Below, one piece after another: positions 1 through 7,042 of a stretch of DNA of 25,450 bases (its first letter is position 1; the number at the start of each line of letters is the position of its first letter). The DNA comes from SIG701 sp045577175. Its GTDB lineage: Bacteria; Bacillota; Clostridia; Oscillospirales; CAG-272. The stretch is taken from positions 1 to 25,450 of the forward strand of contig JAZNHT010000042.1 of NCBI GenBank assembly GCA_045577175.1. The letters are read 5' to 3'. The notes under the pieces are model-generated. The model had not been told where the DNA came from, ran no database searches, and was given only the letters and a program-made list of their open reading frames with translations. The position numbers and the translations under genes are program-made.

Positions 1-511
1 TGATACCGCCGACGATGAGGGAGTTCGCCATATTGTTGCCGTCGCCGATAAAGCAGAGCTTGTTGCCGCTGATGTGTCCCTTATGCTCGCGGATCGTCAT
101 AAGATCGGCGAGAACCTGGCACGGATGGCAGTAGTCGGTCAAACCGTTGATGATCGGAATCGAGCCGTATTCGGCCAGCATTTCGACCTCTTTCTGCTCG
201 TAGGTACGGATCATGATCGCGTCGAGATAGCGGGAAAGCACGCGCGCGGTATCCTCGACAGGCTCGCCGCGTCCGATCTGCAGATCGCGCGAGGAGAGGA
301 ACAGCGCCTGTCCGCCGAGATCGTACATACCGACCTCAAACGAAACGCGGGTACGGGTAGAGGATTTCTGGAAAATCATGCCGAGCGTCTTTCCCTTGAG
401 GATGTGGTGCTCAAGGCCGTTCTTCTTCTCGTACTTGAGCTGATCGGCGAGGTTGAGAATGTCAAGAATCTCCTCCGAGGAGAGATCCATCAGTTTCAAA
501 AGATGCTTCAT
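1..511 (-). CDS. argF: ornithine carbamoyltransferase, N-terminal part (cut by window edge)
   Basis: Cytosolic enzyme that transfers the carbamoyl group of carbamoyl phosphate to ornithine, giving citrulline, in arginine synthesis. The visible part is 170 residues, about half of the usual 300-340, and the reading frame runs off the left edge. The carbamoyl-phosphate signature SSTRTR is at residues 50-55. HPCQ, in the sequence DYCHPCQVLAD, follows. A DGNNMANS stretch, the start of the ornithine-binding half, lies just before the edge. The ATG at 509-511 is preceded by GGAGATAACC, and the gene starts 11 bases after the argD stop, so it is the last visible gene of the arg operon. Family assignment is firm; a catabolic (arcB-type) role is unlikely given the biosynthetic neighbours. 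Confidence 0.95.
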   Translation of the reverse strand, partial: MKHLLKLMDLSSEEILDILNLADQLKYEKKNGLEHHILKGKTLGMIFQKSSTRTRVSFEVGMYDLGGQALFLSSRDLQIGRGEPVEDTARVLSRYLDAIMIRTYEQKEVEMLAEYGSIPIINGLTDYCHPCQVLADLMTIREHKGHISGNKLCFIGDGNNMANSLIVGGI

Positions 512-522
512 CGGTTATCTCC

Positions 523-1686
523 TTATTCTGCAATTACTTCTTTTAGGATTTCGATTGCTTTTTTCAGCTGATCCATCGGGATATTCAGCGCAGGAAGCAG
601 GCGCACCTTGTCTTTTGCGGAGAGTACGACCACGCCTTTTTCCATACAGCCTGCGATCACGTCCTTTGCAGGCTTTTCACAAAGGATGCCGAGCATAAGT
701 CCCATGCCGCTGACGCTCTTCACGCCCTTCGCACCCGTCAGTTCGTTTACGATGTACTCGCTTCTCTCACGCACACCGGCGAGCAGCTCGTCATCGATAC
801 GGGAAAGGATGCTGATCGCACCGGCGCACGAGACGGGGTTGCCGCCGAACGTGGAGCCGTGCGTGCCGGGGGTATAGACATCGGCGAGCTTTTCCCCGAG
901 CATCGTGGCGCCGAGCGGCAGACCGCCTCCGATTCCCTTCGCAGTCGAAACGATGTCGGGCGTGATACCGTACTGCTGATACGCGTACAGCGTCCCGGTT
1001 CTGCCGTTGCCCGTCTGCACTTCATCAATCACGAGGAGCACATCGTTCTCTTTCGCATACGCGGCGACCTCGGCAACAAACGATTTCTCCAGCGGATACA
1101 CACCGCCCTCGCCCTGCACCATCTCCATCATAACGGCGCAGGCGTTGTTTTCCTTCACGAGACGGATCACATCCGCCGCATCCGTCGGATCGGCGTAAAC
1201 GAATCCCTCGGGGAACGGACCGAATTTCGTATGGAACACGTCCTGTCCCGTCGCGGACAAGGTCGCAAGCGTGCGTCCGTGGAAGCTGTTTTTCAGCGTA
1301 ACGACCGTGGAGCGTCCCTCTCCGTATTTTTCAAAGGAGTACAGGCGTGCCGCCTTGATCGCGCACTCGTTTGCCTCCGCGCCCGAATTGGAGAAGAACA
1401 CCTTCTTCATGCCCGTTTTCTCGCAGAGCATCTGTGCCAGACGCGCGCACGGCTCGGTATAGTACAGATTCGACGTATGCTGCAATTTTCCGAGCTGGGC
1501 GACAACCGCCGATTTCCAATCGGGATCGGACAGACCGAACGTATTGACGGCGATGCCCGTGCCGAGGTCGATATAATCCTTGCCGCAATCATCCGTGAGA
1601 ATCGAGCCGTGGCCGCTGACGAACGATACGGGAAAACGCGCATACGTATGCGCAACGTATGTATTATCAAGTTCCTGAATACTCAT
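523..1686 (-). CDS. argD: acetylornithine aminotransferase
   Basis: Class III, PLP-dependent aminotransferase. It converts N-acetylglutamate semialdehyde to N-acetylornithine with glutamate as amino donor. The protein has 387 residues, a normal length for ArgD. Visible motifs are SNSGAEANE (about 99-107), the FHGRT region (about 135-139), the cofactor-contacting IDEVQTG with D221, and the STAKGIGGG block with the Schiff-base lysine K250. The ATG at 1684-1686 has AAAGG eight bases upstream. It sits between a membrane-protein gene (34-base gap) and argF (11-base gap), so it is almost certainly co-transcribed with them. ArgD enzymes often also act as succinyldiaminopimelate aminotransferases; that is family knowledge and cannot be decided here. 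Confidence 0.95.
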   Translation of the reverse strand: MSIQELDNTYVAHTYARFPVSFVSGHGSILTDDCGKDYIDLGTGIAVNTFGLSDPDWKSAVVAQLGKLQHTSNLYYTEPCARLAQMLCEKTGMKKVFFSNSGAEANECAIKAARLYSFEKYGEGRSTVVTLKNSFHGRTLATLSATGQDVFHTKFGPFPEGFVYADPTDAADVIRLVKENNACAVMMEMVQGEGGVYPLEKSFVAEVAAYAKENDVLLVIDEVQTGNGRTGTLYAYQQYGITPDIVSTAKGIGGGLPLGATMLGEKLADVYTPGTHGSTFGGNPVSCAGAISILSRIDDELLAGVRERSEYIVNELTGAKGVKSVSGMGLMLGILCEKPAKDVIAGCMEKGVVVLSAKDKVRLLPALNIPMDQLKKAIEILKEVIAE

Positions 1687-1720
1687 GGTATTTGCCTTTC
1701 GTAGTAACCTCTTTCATATT

Positions 1721-2248
1721 TTATCTCTTATTCCCTGACCAATATCTATAATCCCTTCGGTGCTTTATTAGTGTTGCTGCTATAATAACAAGCATCAGCA
1801 CCGTGTAAGAAACGATTGTCCGAACAATCGGCACGGGAATTACAGAACTCAGCGAGAAACACGGATACAGTGCAGTAGTTACCGGTACAAAACCGACCAT
1901 CCAACAAATCTCAAACACTACAGCCATAAATCCGTAAAGCACAAACAAATATTTTCCATCAAACTGAAAAAAATCCGCAATTTCATTTTTCCAAATGAAA
2001 TTCTTTCTTTCCTTGATCGGACGAGCATCACTATAATTACCTAAATATGCCAGATAATACGACAGACCAAAAATAAACGGCATCAAACAATGTATAGGAG
2101 TAAAATCGCGCGCACCAACCGGCGAATCCTGATAAAACGCCAGCGCAATGAAAACATATAATCCTATGTAGATGCCAAAGGAAAGCAGCACAGTCTTTGT
2201 CGTTCCTACCAATACTCTTAGTAATTGTTCTTTAGTTTGTTTAGTCAA
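1721..2248 (-). CDS. unknown four-helix membrane protein inside the arg operon
   Basis: I do not recognise a family. The 175-residue protein has a basic N-terminus and about four hydrophobic segments (roughly residues 17-37, 52-69, 102-122 and 140-160). Between helices two and three is a charged stretch (ARPIKERKNF) likely to face the cytosol. It ends in a basic tail. The start is a TTG (2246-2248) with GGGAGA eight bases upstream; no ATG fits better. It lies 23 bases after the argB stop and 34 before argD, so it should be transcribed with the arg genes. Its base composition is clearly more AT-rich than the neighbours (many TTT, AAA, ATA codons), which suggests recent acquisition. An arginine or ornithine link is only suggested by position. 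Confidence 0.8.
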   Translation of the reverse strand: MTKQTKEQLLRVLVGTTKTVLLSFGIYIGLYVFIALAFYQDSPVGARDFTPIHCLMPFIFGLSYYLAYLGNYSDARPIKERKNFIWKNEIADFFQFDGKYLFVLYGFMAVVFEICWMVGFVPVTTALYPCFSLSSVIPVPIVRTIVSYTVLMLVIIAATLIKHRRDYRYWSGNKR

Positions 2249-2271
2249 TTTAGATCTCTCCCGTAATATCC

Positions 2272-3129
2272 TTACACAAGCATCGTGCCGATGCCTTCGT
2301 CCGTCAGCGTCTCGATCAAAATCGAGTGCGGCACACGTCCGTCGATGATGAACACCTTATTCACGCCGCGGCGGATTGCCTCGATACAGCACTCCACCTT
2401 CGGGATCATGCCGCCCGAAATAACACCTTCGTGCACCAGCTCGGGCGCATCGCTGACGTTTATTTTCGAAATCAGCGTGGACGGATCGTCCTTATCGCGG
2501 AGAATGCCGGCGATGTCCGTCATAGAAATGAGCGATTCCGCCTTGAGCATACCGGCGATCCGTGCCGCCGCCGTGTCCGCGTTGATGTTGTAGGTGTGTC
2601 CCTTATCGTCGCAGCCGATCGTGGAGATGACGGGGATGTATCCCTTCTCCAGAACGTCGAGGATCGGCTGGGTGTTCACCTGTGTGATCTCGCCGACGTA
2701 GCCGAGCGCGGGATCAAGCTGCTTTGCTTCGATCATGTGACCGTCCACGCCGCACAGACCGATCGCACGTCCGCCCTTCTCCATGAGGAGATTGACAAGG
2801 TTTTTGTTGATCTTGCCGGCGAGCACCATCTGTACGATGTCCATGCCTTCCTCATCGGTGACACGCAGACCGTTGACAAACTCGGATTTTTTGCCGACAC
2901 GGTTGAGCATATCGCTGATCTCGGGACCGCCGCCGTGCACGAGCACGACCTTGATGCCGATCAGGGAAAGCAGAACGATGTCTCCCATGACGGCTTGTTT
3001 GAGATCGTCGTTAATCATGGCGTTGCCGCCGTATTTGACCACGATGATTTTGTTGTAATACTTCTGAATGTACGGCAGGGCGTGGATCAGAACCTCCGCT
3101 CTCTGCGCGTTTGTCATCTGCATATCCAT
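2272..3129 (-). CDS. argB: acetylglutamate kinase
   Basis: Amino-acid-kinase-fold enzyme that phosphorylates N-acetylglutamate with ATP, the second step of arginine synthesis and often the feedback-controlled one. It has 285 residues, the normal length. Visible motifs are IVVKYGGNAM near the N-terminus (phosphate-binding lysine and glycines), VLVHGGGPEIS (substrate and phosphate loop), and NINADTAAARIA in the C-terminal nucleotide domain. The N-terminal extension MDMQMTNAQRAEVLIHALPYI resembles the helix found in arginine-sensitive ArgB proteins; feedback inhibition is therefore plausible but inferred. The ATG at 3127-3129 is preceded by GGAGGAGAAT, which begins directly after the argJ stop, so translation is probably coupled. 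Confidence 0.96.
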   Translation of the reverse strand: MDMQMTNAQRAEVLIHALPYIQKYYNKIIVVKYGGNAMINDDLKQAVMGDIVLLSLIGIKVVLVHGGGPEISDMLNRVGKKSEFVNGLRVTDEEGMDIVQMVLAGKINKNLVNLLMEKGGRAIGLCGVDGHMIEAKQLDPALGYVGEITQVNTQPILDVLEKGYIPVISTIGCDDKGHTYNINADTAAARIAGMLKAESLISMTDIAGILRDKDDPSTLISKINVSDAPELVHEGVISGGMIPKVECCIEAIRRGVNKVFIIDGRVPHSILIETLTDEGIGTMLV

Positions 3130-3141
3130 ATTCTCCTCCGA

Positions 3142-4359
3142 TCAGGTGCGGTAGTCGCCGTTGATCTTGACGTAATCGTATGTCAGATCGCATCCCCATG
3201 CCACGGCAGTCTTGTCGCCGTCGTTGAGCGATACGAGAATGTCGATCTCGGCTTCGGTGAGGATCTCCTTCGCCTTCTCCTCGGAGAAATCGACACCGGC
3301 GCCGTTCTTGCAAACAAGAATCTCGCCTGCCTTGGATGCGAAGGACACGTCAATCTTCGTAACATCGACATCCGCGCCGCTGTAGCCGATTGCGCAGAGG
3401 ATTCTTCCCCAGTTGGCATCCGCGCCGAACATCGCCGCCTTCGTCAGAGAGGAGCAGATGACGGACTTCGCCACGGTACGTGCGATCTCGTCCGTCTTAC
3501 CGCCGTCGAGCTTGCAGGTGAGGAGCTTCGTTGCACCCTCGCCGTCGCCTGCGATCATGCGGCAGATTTCTTTCGTAACAGCGGCGAGAGCCTCACAGAA
3601 CGCGTCAAAATCCGCGCCCTCTGCGGCGATCATATCGTTGCCTGCCATGCCGTTCGCCAGCACAGCCACCGTATCATTCGTGGAGGTATCCCCGTCGATA
3701 CTGACCATATTGAACGAGGTCTTGACGTCCTCGCTGAGTGCCTTTTGGAGCATCGCTGGGGAGATGGCGCAGTCCGTCGTGACGAACACAAGCATCGTCG
3801 CCATGTTCGGGTGAATCATACCCGATCCCTTGCCGATACCGCCGATATGACATTCCTTACCGCCCACGGTGAAGGAGTACGCAACCTCTTTCATCTTCGT
3901 ATCGGTCGTCATGATTGCCTCGGCAGCGTATGCACTGCCGTCCGCGGTGAGAGACGCGGCAAGCTCCGCCATGTGCGCCTCAATCGGATCGATCGAAAGC
4001 GGCTGACCGATGACACCCGTGGAGCCTACGATAATATCCGTCGGATCGATGCCGAGCGCGGACGCGGTGACGGTGCACATCTGCTTGGCAATTTCGATGC
4101 CGTTGGCGTTGCACGTATTGGCGTTGCCGCTGTTGCAGACAATCGCACGGGCGTAGCCGTTGGCGATATTCTCTTTCGTAACGATGATGGGCGCGCCCTT
4201 CACGAGATTCTGCGTGTACACGCCTGCGGCTGCCGCCTCGACCTCACTGGCAATCAGCGCAAGATCGCGCTTCGTGCGGTTTTTGCGGATACCGCAGTGG
4301 ATACCGCCTGCTGTAAATCCTTTTGCGGCACAGACGCCGCCTGCAATTTTCGTAATCAT
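3142..4359 (-). CDS. argJ: glutamate N-acetyltransferase / ornithine acetyltransferase
   Basis: ArgJ moves the acetyl group from N-acetylornithine to glutamate, so the acetylated cycle can run without constant acetyl-CoA use. The protein has 405 residues, the standard length. It is made as a precursor that cuts itself: the motif KGSGMIHPNMATML holds the cleavage site between A187 and T188, with T188 becoming the N-terminal nucleophile of the beta chain. The VGSTGVIG block (about 111-118) forms the oxyanion region. The ATG at 4357-4359 follows AGAGGA. It lies 21 bases after the argC stop. Whether it is bifunctional (also using acetyl-CoA) cannot be read from sequence; no argA-like gene is in the window. 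Confidence 0.96.
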   Translation of the reverse strand: MITKIAGGVCAAKGFTAGGIHCGIRKNRTKRDLALIASEVEAAAAGVYTQNLVKGAPIIVTKENIANGYARAIVCNSGNANTCNANGIEIAKQMCTVTASALGIDPTDIIVGSTGVIGQPLSIDPIEAHMAELAASLTADGSAYAAEAIMTTDTKMKEVAYSFTVGGKECHIGGIGKGSGMIHPNMATMLVFVTTDCAISPAMLQKALSEDVKTSFNMVSIDGDTSTNDTVAVLANGMAGNDMIAAEGADFDAFCEALAAVTKEICRMIAGDGEGATKLLTCKLDGGKTDEIARTVAKSVICSSLTKAAMFGADANWGRILCAIGYSGADVDVTKIDVSFASKAGEILVCKNGAGVDFSEEKAKEILTEAEIDILVSLNDGDKTAVAWGCDLTYDYVKINGDYRT

Positions 4360-4380
4360 ATTTTTTCCTCTTTCCTTATA

Positions 4381-5334
4381 TCAGAGTGCGAGCCCTGTCT
4401 CCATCGGCAGACCGAGCACAAGATTCAAACACTGTACCGCTGCACCGGAGGCACCCTTGCCCAGATTATCAAAATGAGAGATGAGGAGAATCCGCTCCTC
4501 GTTTCCGCTGACGGCAACCTTCATAATATCCCGTCCGGCAAGCGGATTCGCGGCGGCAAAGCCGCCCTCCAGAATCGATTCGTCGTAGGAAACAAGCCCA
4601 TCCGTGTACGTCTTTTTATATACGCCCTTGATCGCCTCGAGTGTCGTTCCCTCTTTGAACTGATGCGCAAACAGAGGCACGGTGACCGTCATACCGGCGT
4701 AATAGTCGGACACGATCGGACAGAAGATCGGCGCTGAGGCAAGACCGGGGATTTTCTGCATCTCGGGGAGGTGCTTATGCGTCTGACCGAGCGCGTACTG
4801 ACGGGGCGAATCCAGCTCTTCCTCACGCTCTGCCACCTCGTACTGGGCGATCATCTTTTTGCCGCCGCCGCTGTAGCCCGTGATCGAATGGCATGTGATC
4901 GCGGCATCTGCGGGGAGCAGTCCCGCCTTTACAAGCGGATAAACGAGCGAGATAAATCCGGAGGCGTGGCATCCCGGCACGGCGATTCGCTTCGCGCTCT
5001 CCACCGCGGATTTGTGCGCGGATGAAAGCTCGGGAAAGCCGTACGCCCAGCCTGCATCGGTACGGTGCGCCGTAGAGGTGTCGATCAGAATCACGTCCGC
5101 GCCCTCGGCGAGAGCAACGGATTCCCTTGCGGCGGCATCGGGCAGGCAAAGGAAAGCGACGTCTGCCTCGTGCAGTGCCTTCTTTCGTGCCTCGGGATCC
5201 TTTCGTATGTCATCGGGCAAAACGATCATTTCGATCTCCGCACGCGATTCGAGACGTTCAAAAATGCGCAGTCCGGTCGTCCCCTCCCGACCGTCAATAA
5301 ATACTTTCTTCTTAGGGGTGGATGGTGTACTCAA
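4381..5334 (-). CDS. argC: N-acetyl-gamma-glutamyl-phosphate reductase (short, type 2), TTG start
   Basis: NADPH-dependent reductase that makes N-acetylglutamate semialdehyde. The short N-terminal fold with KKKVFIDGREGTTGLRI and the block VPGCHASGFISL, holding the catalytic cysteine, mark the type 2 ArgC form; ITGYSGGGKK follows. An ATG exists at 5350-5352, but it lies inside the ARG box and has no ribosome site. The sequence AAGGAG at 5343-5348 is inside that longer frame and sits eight bases before a TTG at 5332-5334. I therefore choose TTG, giving 317 residues beginning MSTPSTPKKKVF. As first gene of the arg operon it is directly under the ARG box and consensus promoter upstream. Identity is firm; the start is a strong inference. 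Confidence 0.93.
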   Translation of the reverse strand: MSTPSTPKKKVFIDGREGTTGLRIFERLESRAEIEMIVLPDDIRKDPEARKKALHEADVAFLCLPDAAARESVALAEGADVILIDTSTAHRTDAGWAYGFPELSSAHKSAVESAKRIAVPGCHASGFISLVYPLVKAGLLPADAAITCHSITGYSGGGKKMIAQYEVAEREEELDSPRQYALGQTHKHLPEMQKIPGLASAPIFCPIVSDYYAGMTVTVPLFAHQFKEGTTLEAIKGVYKKTYTDGLVSYDESILEGGFAAANPLAGRDIMKVAVSGNEERILLISHFDNLGKGASGAAVQCLNLVLGLPMETGLAL

Positions 5335-5346
5335 CAGCAAAGCTCC

Positions 5347-5364
5347 TTGCATAAAAATTCATTA
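5347..5364 (-). promoter_or_regulatory. ARG box (ArgR/AhrC operator) over the argC ribosome site
   Basis: Read on the minus strand the site is TAATGAATTTTTATGCAA. Known ARG boxes follow the pattern TGAAT-(four A/T)-ATTCA or ATGCA, and this matches nearly perfectly. It lies about 14-31 bases downstream of the predicted transcription start and overlaps the AAGGAG ribosome site (5343-5348). An arginine-loaded hexameric ArgR/AhrC bound here could block elongation or initiation. A second, poorer half-site may lie just upstream (about 5368-5385), at the spacing usual for paired ARG boxes. Confidence 0.8.
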
Positions 5365-5384
5365 TCGATCGCAAATATACAACA

Positions 5385-5413
5385 ATTATACATCATGTCC
5401 GGCTGCTTGTCAA
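5385..5413 (-). promoter_or_regulatory. consensus sigma-A promoter of the arg operon
   Basis: On the minus strand TTGACA (5408-5413) and TATAAT (5385-5390) are both perfect and are separated by exactly 17 bases. The transcription start should fall near 5378, giving a leader of about 45 bases to the argC TTG. A promoter this strong is expected where repression (the ARG box) provides the control. Confidence 0.88.
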
Positions 5414-5461
5414 GTGCTTGTGCGAAATCAAAACACATATTTTTGAACTTTTTTCCTCTCT

Positions 5462-5502
5462 TATGAAAAAAAGGAGGGCTTTTTTCAAAAAGTCCTCCTT
5501 TT
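5462..5502 (-). terminator. intrinsic terminator isolating the arg operon
   Basis: AAAAGGAGG (5469-5477) pairs with CCTCCTTTT (5494-5502). The stem continues inward through GCTTTTT and AAAAAGT. On the minus strand it is followed by a run of seven T, so it should end transcription coming from the 77-residue protein gene before the arg promoter. It also carries some T residues on the plus side, but its main direction is minus. Confidence 0.75.
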
Positions 5503-5507
5503 CCCCA

Positions 5508-5536
5508 TTTACGAGCGCGAAAAAATATGGTATAAT
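5508..5536 (+). promoter_or_regulatory. candidate plus-strand promoter with extended -10
   Basis: TTTACG (5508-5513), a 17-base spacer and TGG-TATAAT (5528-5536) form a good sigma-A promoter pointing away from the arg operon. No ORF follows closely. The first plus-strand gene is the WYL regulator at 6023, so either this promoter gives that gene a leader of nearly 500 bases, or it makes a short untranslated RNA that includes the hairpin at 5570-5606. Confidence 0.5.
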
Positions 5537-5542
5537 GCAGTA

Positions 5543-5646
5543 AGAAGCCCCCGTTTACACGAGGAAATCCACCTGCGGCACACTGTTTTTTCGGTGACCG
5601 CAGGTGCCGCTGATGCATAATACACAGCTTTGTGCATAAAAACTCA
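5543..5646 (+). ncRNA. possible small structured RNA or leader (unidentified)
   Basis: Downstream of the plus-strand promoter is a strong hairpin: CACCTGCGG (5570-5578) pairs with CCGCAGGTG (5598-5606), and inside it CACTG (5581-5585) pairs with CGGTG (5592-5596) around six T. A weaker repeat pair (ATGCA...TGCAT, CACA...TGTG) follows at 5613-5637. I could not match it to 6S, SRP, RNase P, tmRNA or a riboswitch class. There is no U-tract terminator at its end, so the 3' limit is a guess. On the minus strand the hairpin is simply in the 3' region of the 77-residue protein gene. Confidence 0.25.
5633..5646 (+). promoter_or_regulatory. second ARG-box-like sequence
   Basis: TGCATAAAAACTCA here differs in one base of fourteen from TGCATAAAAATTCA in the argC ARG box (5348-5361), and has the same orientation. 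It covers the stop codon of the 77-residue membrane protein. It is weaker at the second half-site (CTCA for TTCA), so binding is uncertain. Confidence 0.35.
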
Positions 5647-5877
5647 AAGATCCGGCCGCGGAACAATCTCAATCAGAAGCGCACCGAGCAGCACACCGAT
5701 GCCTCCCACGGCAACGCCGGCAAATCCGTATCCCTTCAATACACAAACAACGGTCAGGTACAAAAGCAGTACCGCGCACACACCCCAGTACGCACCTCTT
5801 ACCTCGCGCATTTCCCGTGCCGCGCGGCTCGTATACTTCGTCTGTTTTGTCAACACCGTTTTCTGTTCTCTCGTCAT
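5644..5877 (-). CDS. small membrane protein, unknown function (77 residues)
   Basis: I do not recognise a family. The protein begins MTREQKTVLTKQTKYTSRAA, a strongly basic, soluble-looking N-terminus of about 30 residues. Two hydrophobic segments follow (about 31-48 and 51-70), and it ends in IVPRPDL. The frame is open further upstream (to 6024), but the ATG at 5875-5877 has GGAGG eight bases before it and starts where charged, protein-like sequence begins, so I use it. It is divergent from the WYL regulator gene and shares the 145-base gap with it, which makes control by that regulator possible. It is followed by the hairpin and terminator at 5462-5606. Confidence 0.65.
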   Translation of the reverse strand: MTREQKTVLTKQTKYTSRAAREMREVRGAYWGVCAVLLLYLTVVCVLKGYGFAGVAVGGIGVLLGALLIEIVPRPDL

Positions 5878-5965
5878 TGTCGTATCCTCCGTTTTTTTCA
5901 TCGTATGCGGACGGGCTTTCGCGTATGCCCGTTTTTTCTTTCCGTATACAGGATACCACAACAGA

Positions 5966-5983
5966 TGTCCCATAATCGGGACA
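5966..5983. promoter_or_regulatory. inverted repeat between divergent genes, candidate operator
   Basis: TGTCCC-ATAATC-GGGACA is an inverted repeat with six-base arms and six-base spacer, 40 bases before the WYL regulator start and about 90 before the start of the divergent membrane protein. Its position fits an operator for autoregulation or for control of both genes. Binding by the WYL protein is inference. Confidence 0.4.
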
Positions 5984-6022
5984 CAAACACATGTTTTTTC
6001 AAAAATCGACAAGGAGGCTCCC

Positions 6023-7042
6023 ATGCCGAAAAACGAACATCAGAAACTGAAGCTGCTCTATCTGAAAAAGATTCTGGAGGAGCAAACGGATGCCGCACAT
6101 CCGATGACGATGACGGAGATCATCTCCGCACTGGACGCACACGGCATCTCTGCGGAGCGGAAAAGCATCTATAACGATCTCGATGCCCTGCGCGATTTCG
6201 GCGTGGATATTGAAAAATCCGCCGGACGCGGCGGCGGTTATTACGTGGCATCCCGTATGCTGGAGCTGCCGGAGCTGAAGCTGCTCGTGGACGCGGTGCA
6301 GTCCTCCAAATTCATCACGCACAAAAAAAGCACAGAGCTGATCCGCAAGCTCGAAAACCTCACGAGCGCGCATGAGGCACGCCGCCTCTCCCGTCACGTT
6401 TACGTGGCAAACCGCGTAAAGGCGATGAACGAAAGCATCTACTACACGGTCGATTTTCTGCACGAGGCGATGCAGGAAAACACGCAGATCACGTTTCAAT
6501 ATTTCGATTGGAACATGAAAAAGGAGCGCGTGCTCCGTCATGACGGCAAGCGATATGCGGTAAGTCCGTGGGCACTGACGTGGGATGATGAAAATTATTA
6601 CCTCCTCGCCTACGAATCCGCAAGCGGCAAGGTCAAGCACTTTCGCGTGGACAAGATTCTCTCCGTTTCGCTTTCCGATAAGCCGCGCGAGGGCGCGGAA
6701 TATTTCACCGATTTCGACACAGGCGAATTTGCGCGCAAGGTGTTCGGCATGTTCGGGGGAGAGGAAAAGCTCGTCGTTCTCCGCTGTCACGAATCGCTGG
6801 CAGGGGTAATTCTCGACCGTTTCGGCACGGATGTAACTTTGATCCCGGCCAGGGACACGTTTTCCGTGGCGGTAAAGGTTCTCATCAGTCCGCAATTTCT
6901 CTCGTGGGCGGCAGGTTTCGGCGAGCGAATGTACATCGAGTCCCCCGACGAGGTACGCGAAAAGCTGCGCGTGCTTGTGCAGTCGATCCCGTTTGACGGC
7001 CATCCGACAAAAAAGGACGCAGACAGAGGAGCAGATTCATGA
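6023..7042 (+). CDS. WYL-domain transcriptional regulator
   Basis: DNA-binding regulator of the YafY/DeoR-like WYL family. The N-terminus (about 1-75) is a winged helix-turn-helix: KLLYLKKILEEQTDAAHPMTMTEI leads into SAERKSIYNDLDALRDFGVDIEK and a wing with GRGGGYYV. The middle and C-terminal part (about 150-339) is the WYL ligand-sensing region; the YAVSPWALTWDDENYYLLAY stretch holds its core. Length is 339 residues, normal for the family. The ATG at 6023 has AAGGAGG six bases upstream; the longer open frame to 5630 is not supported by a ribosome site or protein-like sequence. Its stop overlaps the cca start (ATGA), so the two are translated together. Ligand and targets are unknown. Confidence 0.88.
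   Translation: MPKNEHQKLKLLYLKKILEEQTDAAHPMTMTEIISALDAHGISAERKSIYNDLDALRDFGVDIEKSAGRGGGYYVASRMLELPELKLLVDAVQSSKFITHKKSTELIRKLENLTSAHEARRLSRHVYVANRVKAMNESIYYTVDFLHEAMQENTQITFQYFDWNMKKERVLRHDGKRYAVSPWALTWDDENYYLLAYESASGKVKHFRVDKILSVSLSDKPREGAEYFTDFDTGEFARKVFGMFGGEEKLVVLRCHESLAGVILDRFGTDVTLIPARDTFSVAVKVLISPQFLSWAAGFGERMYIESPDEVREKLRVLVQSIPFDGHPTKKDADRGADS

Noticed and set aside
2326..4737. An 803-codon open frame on the plus strand across argB, argJ and argC
   Set aside because: It is exactly antisense to three certain genes, has a histidine/arginine/aspartate-rich low-complexity translation, no ribosome site and no recognisable domain. It is a by-product of codon bias.
5350..5352. ATG as start of argC
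   Set aside because: It lies inside the ARG box, has no ribosome site, and the AAGGAG is downstream of it and well placed for the TTG at 5332-5334.
5630..6022. N-terminal extension of the WYL regulator
   Set aside because: The upstream part translates to arginine/threonine-rich sequence antisense to the small membrane protein, while the ATG at 6023 has a strong ribosome site and starts the helix-turn-helix.
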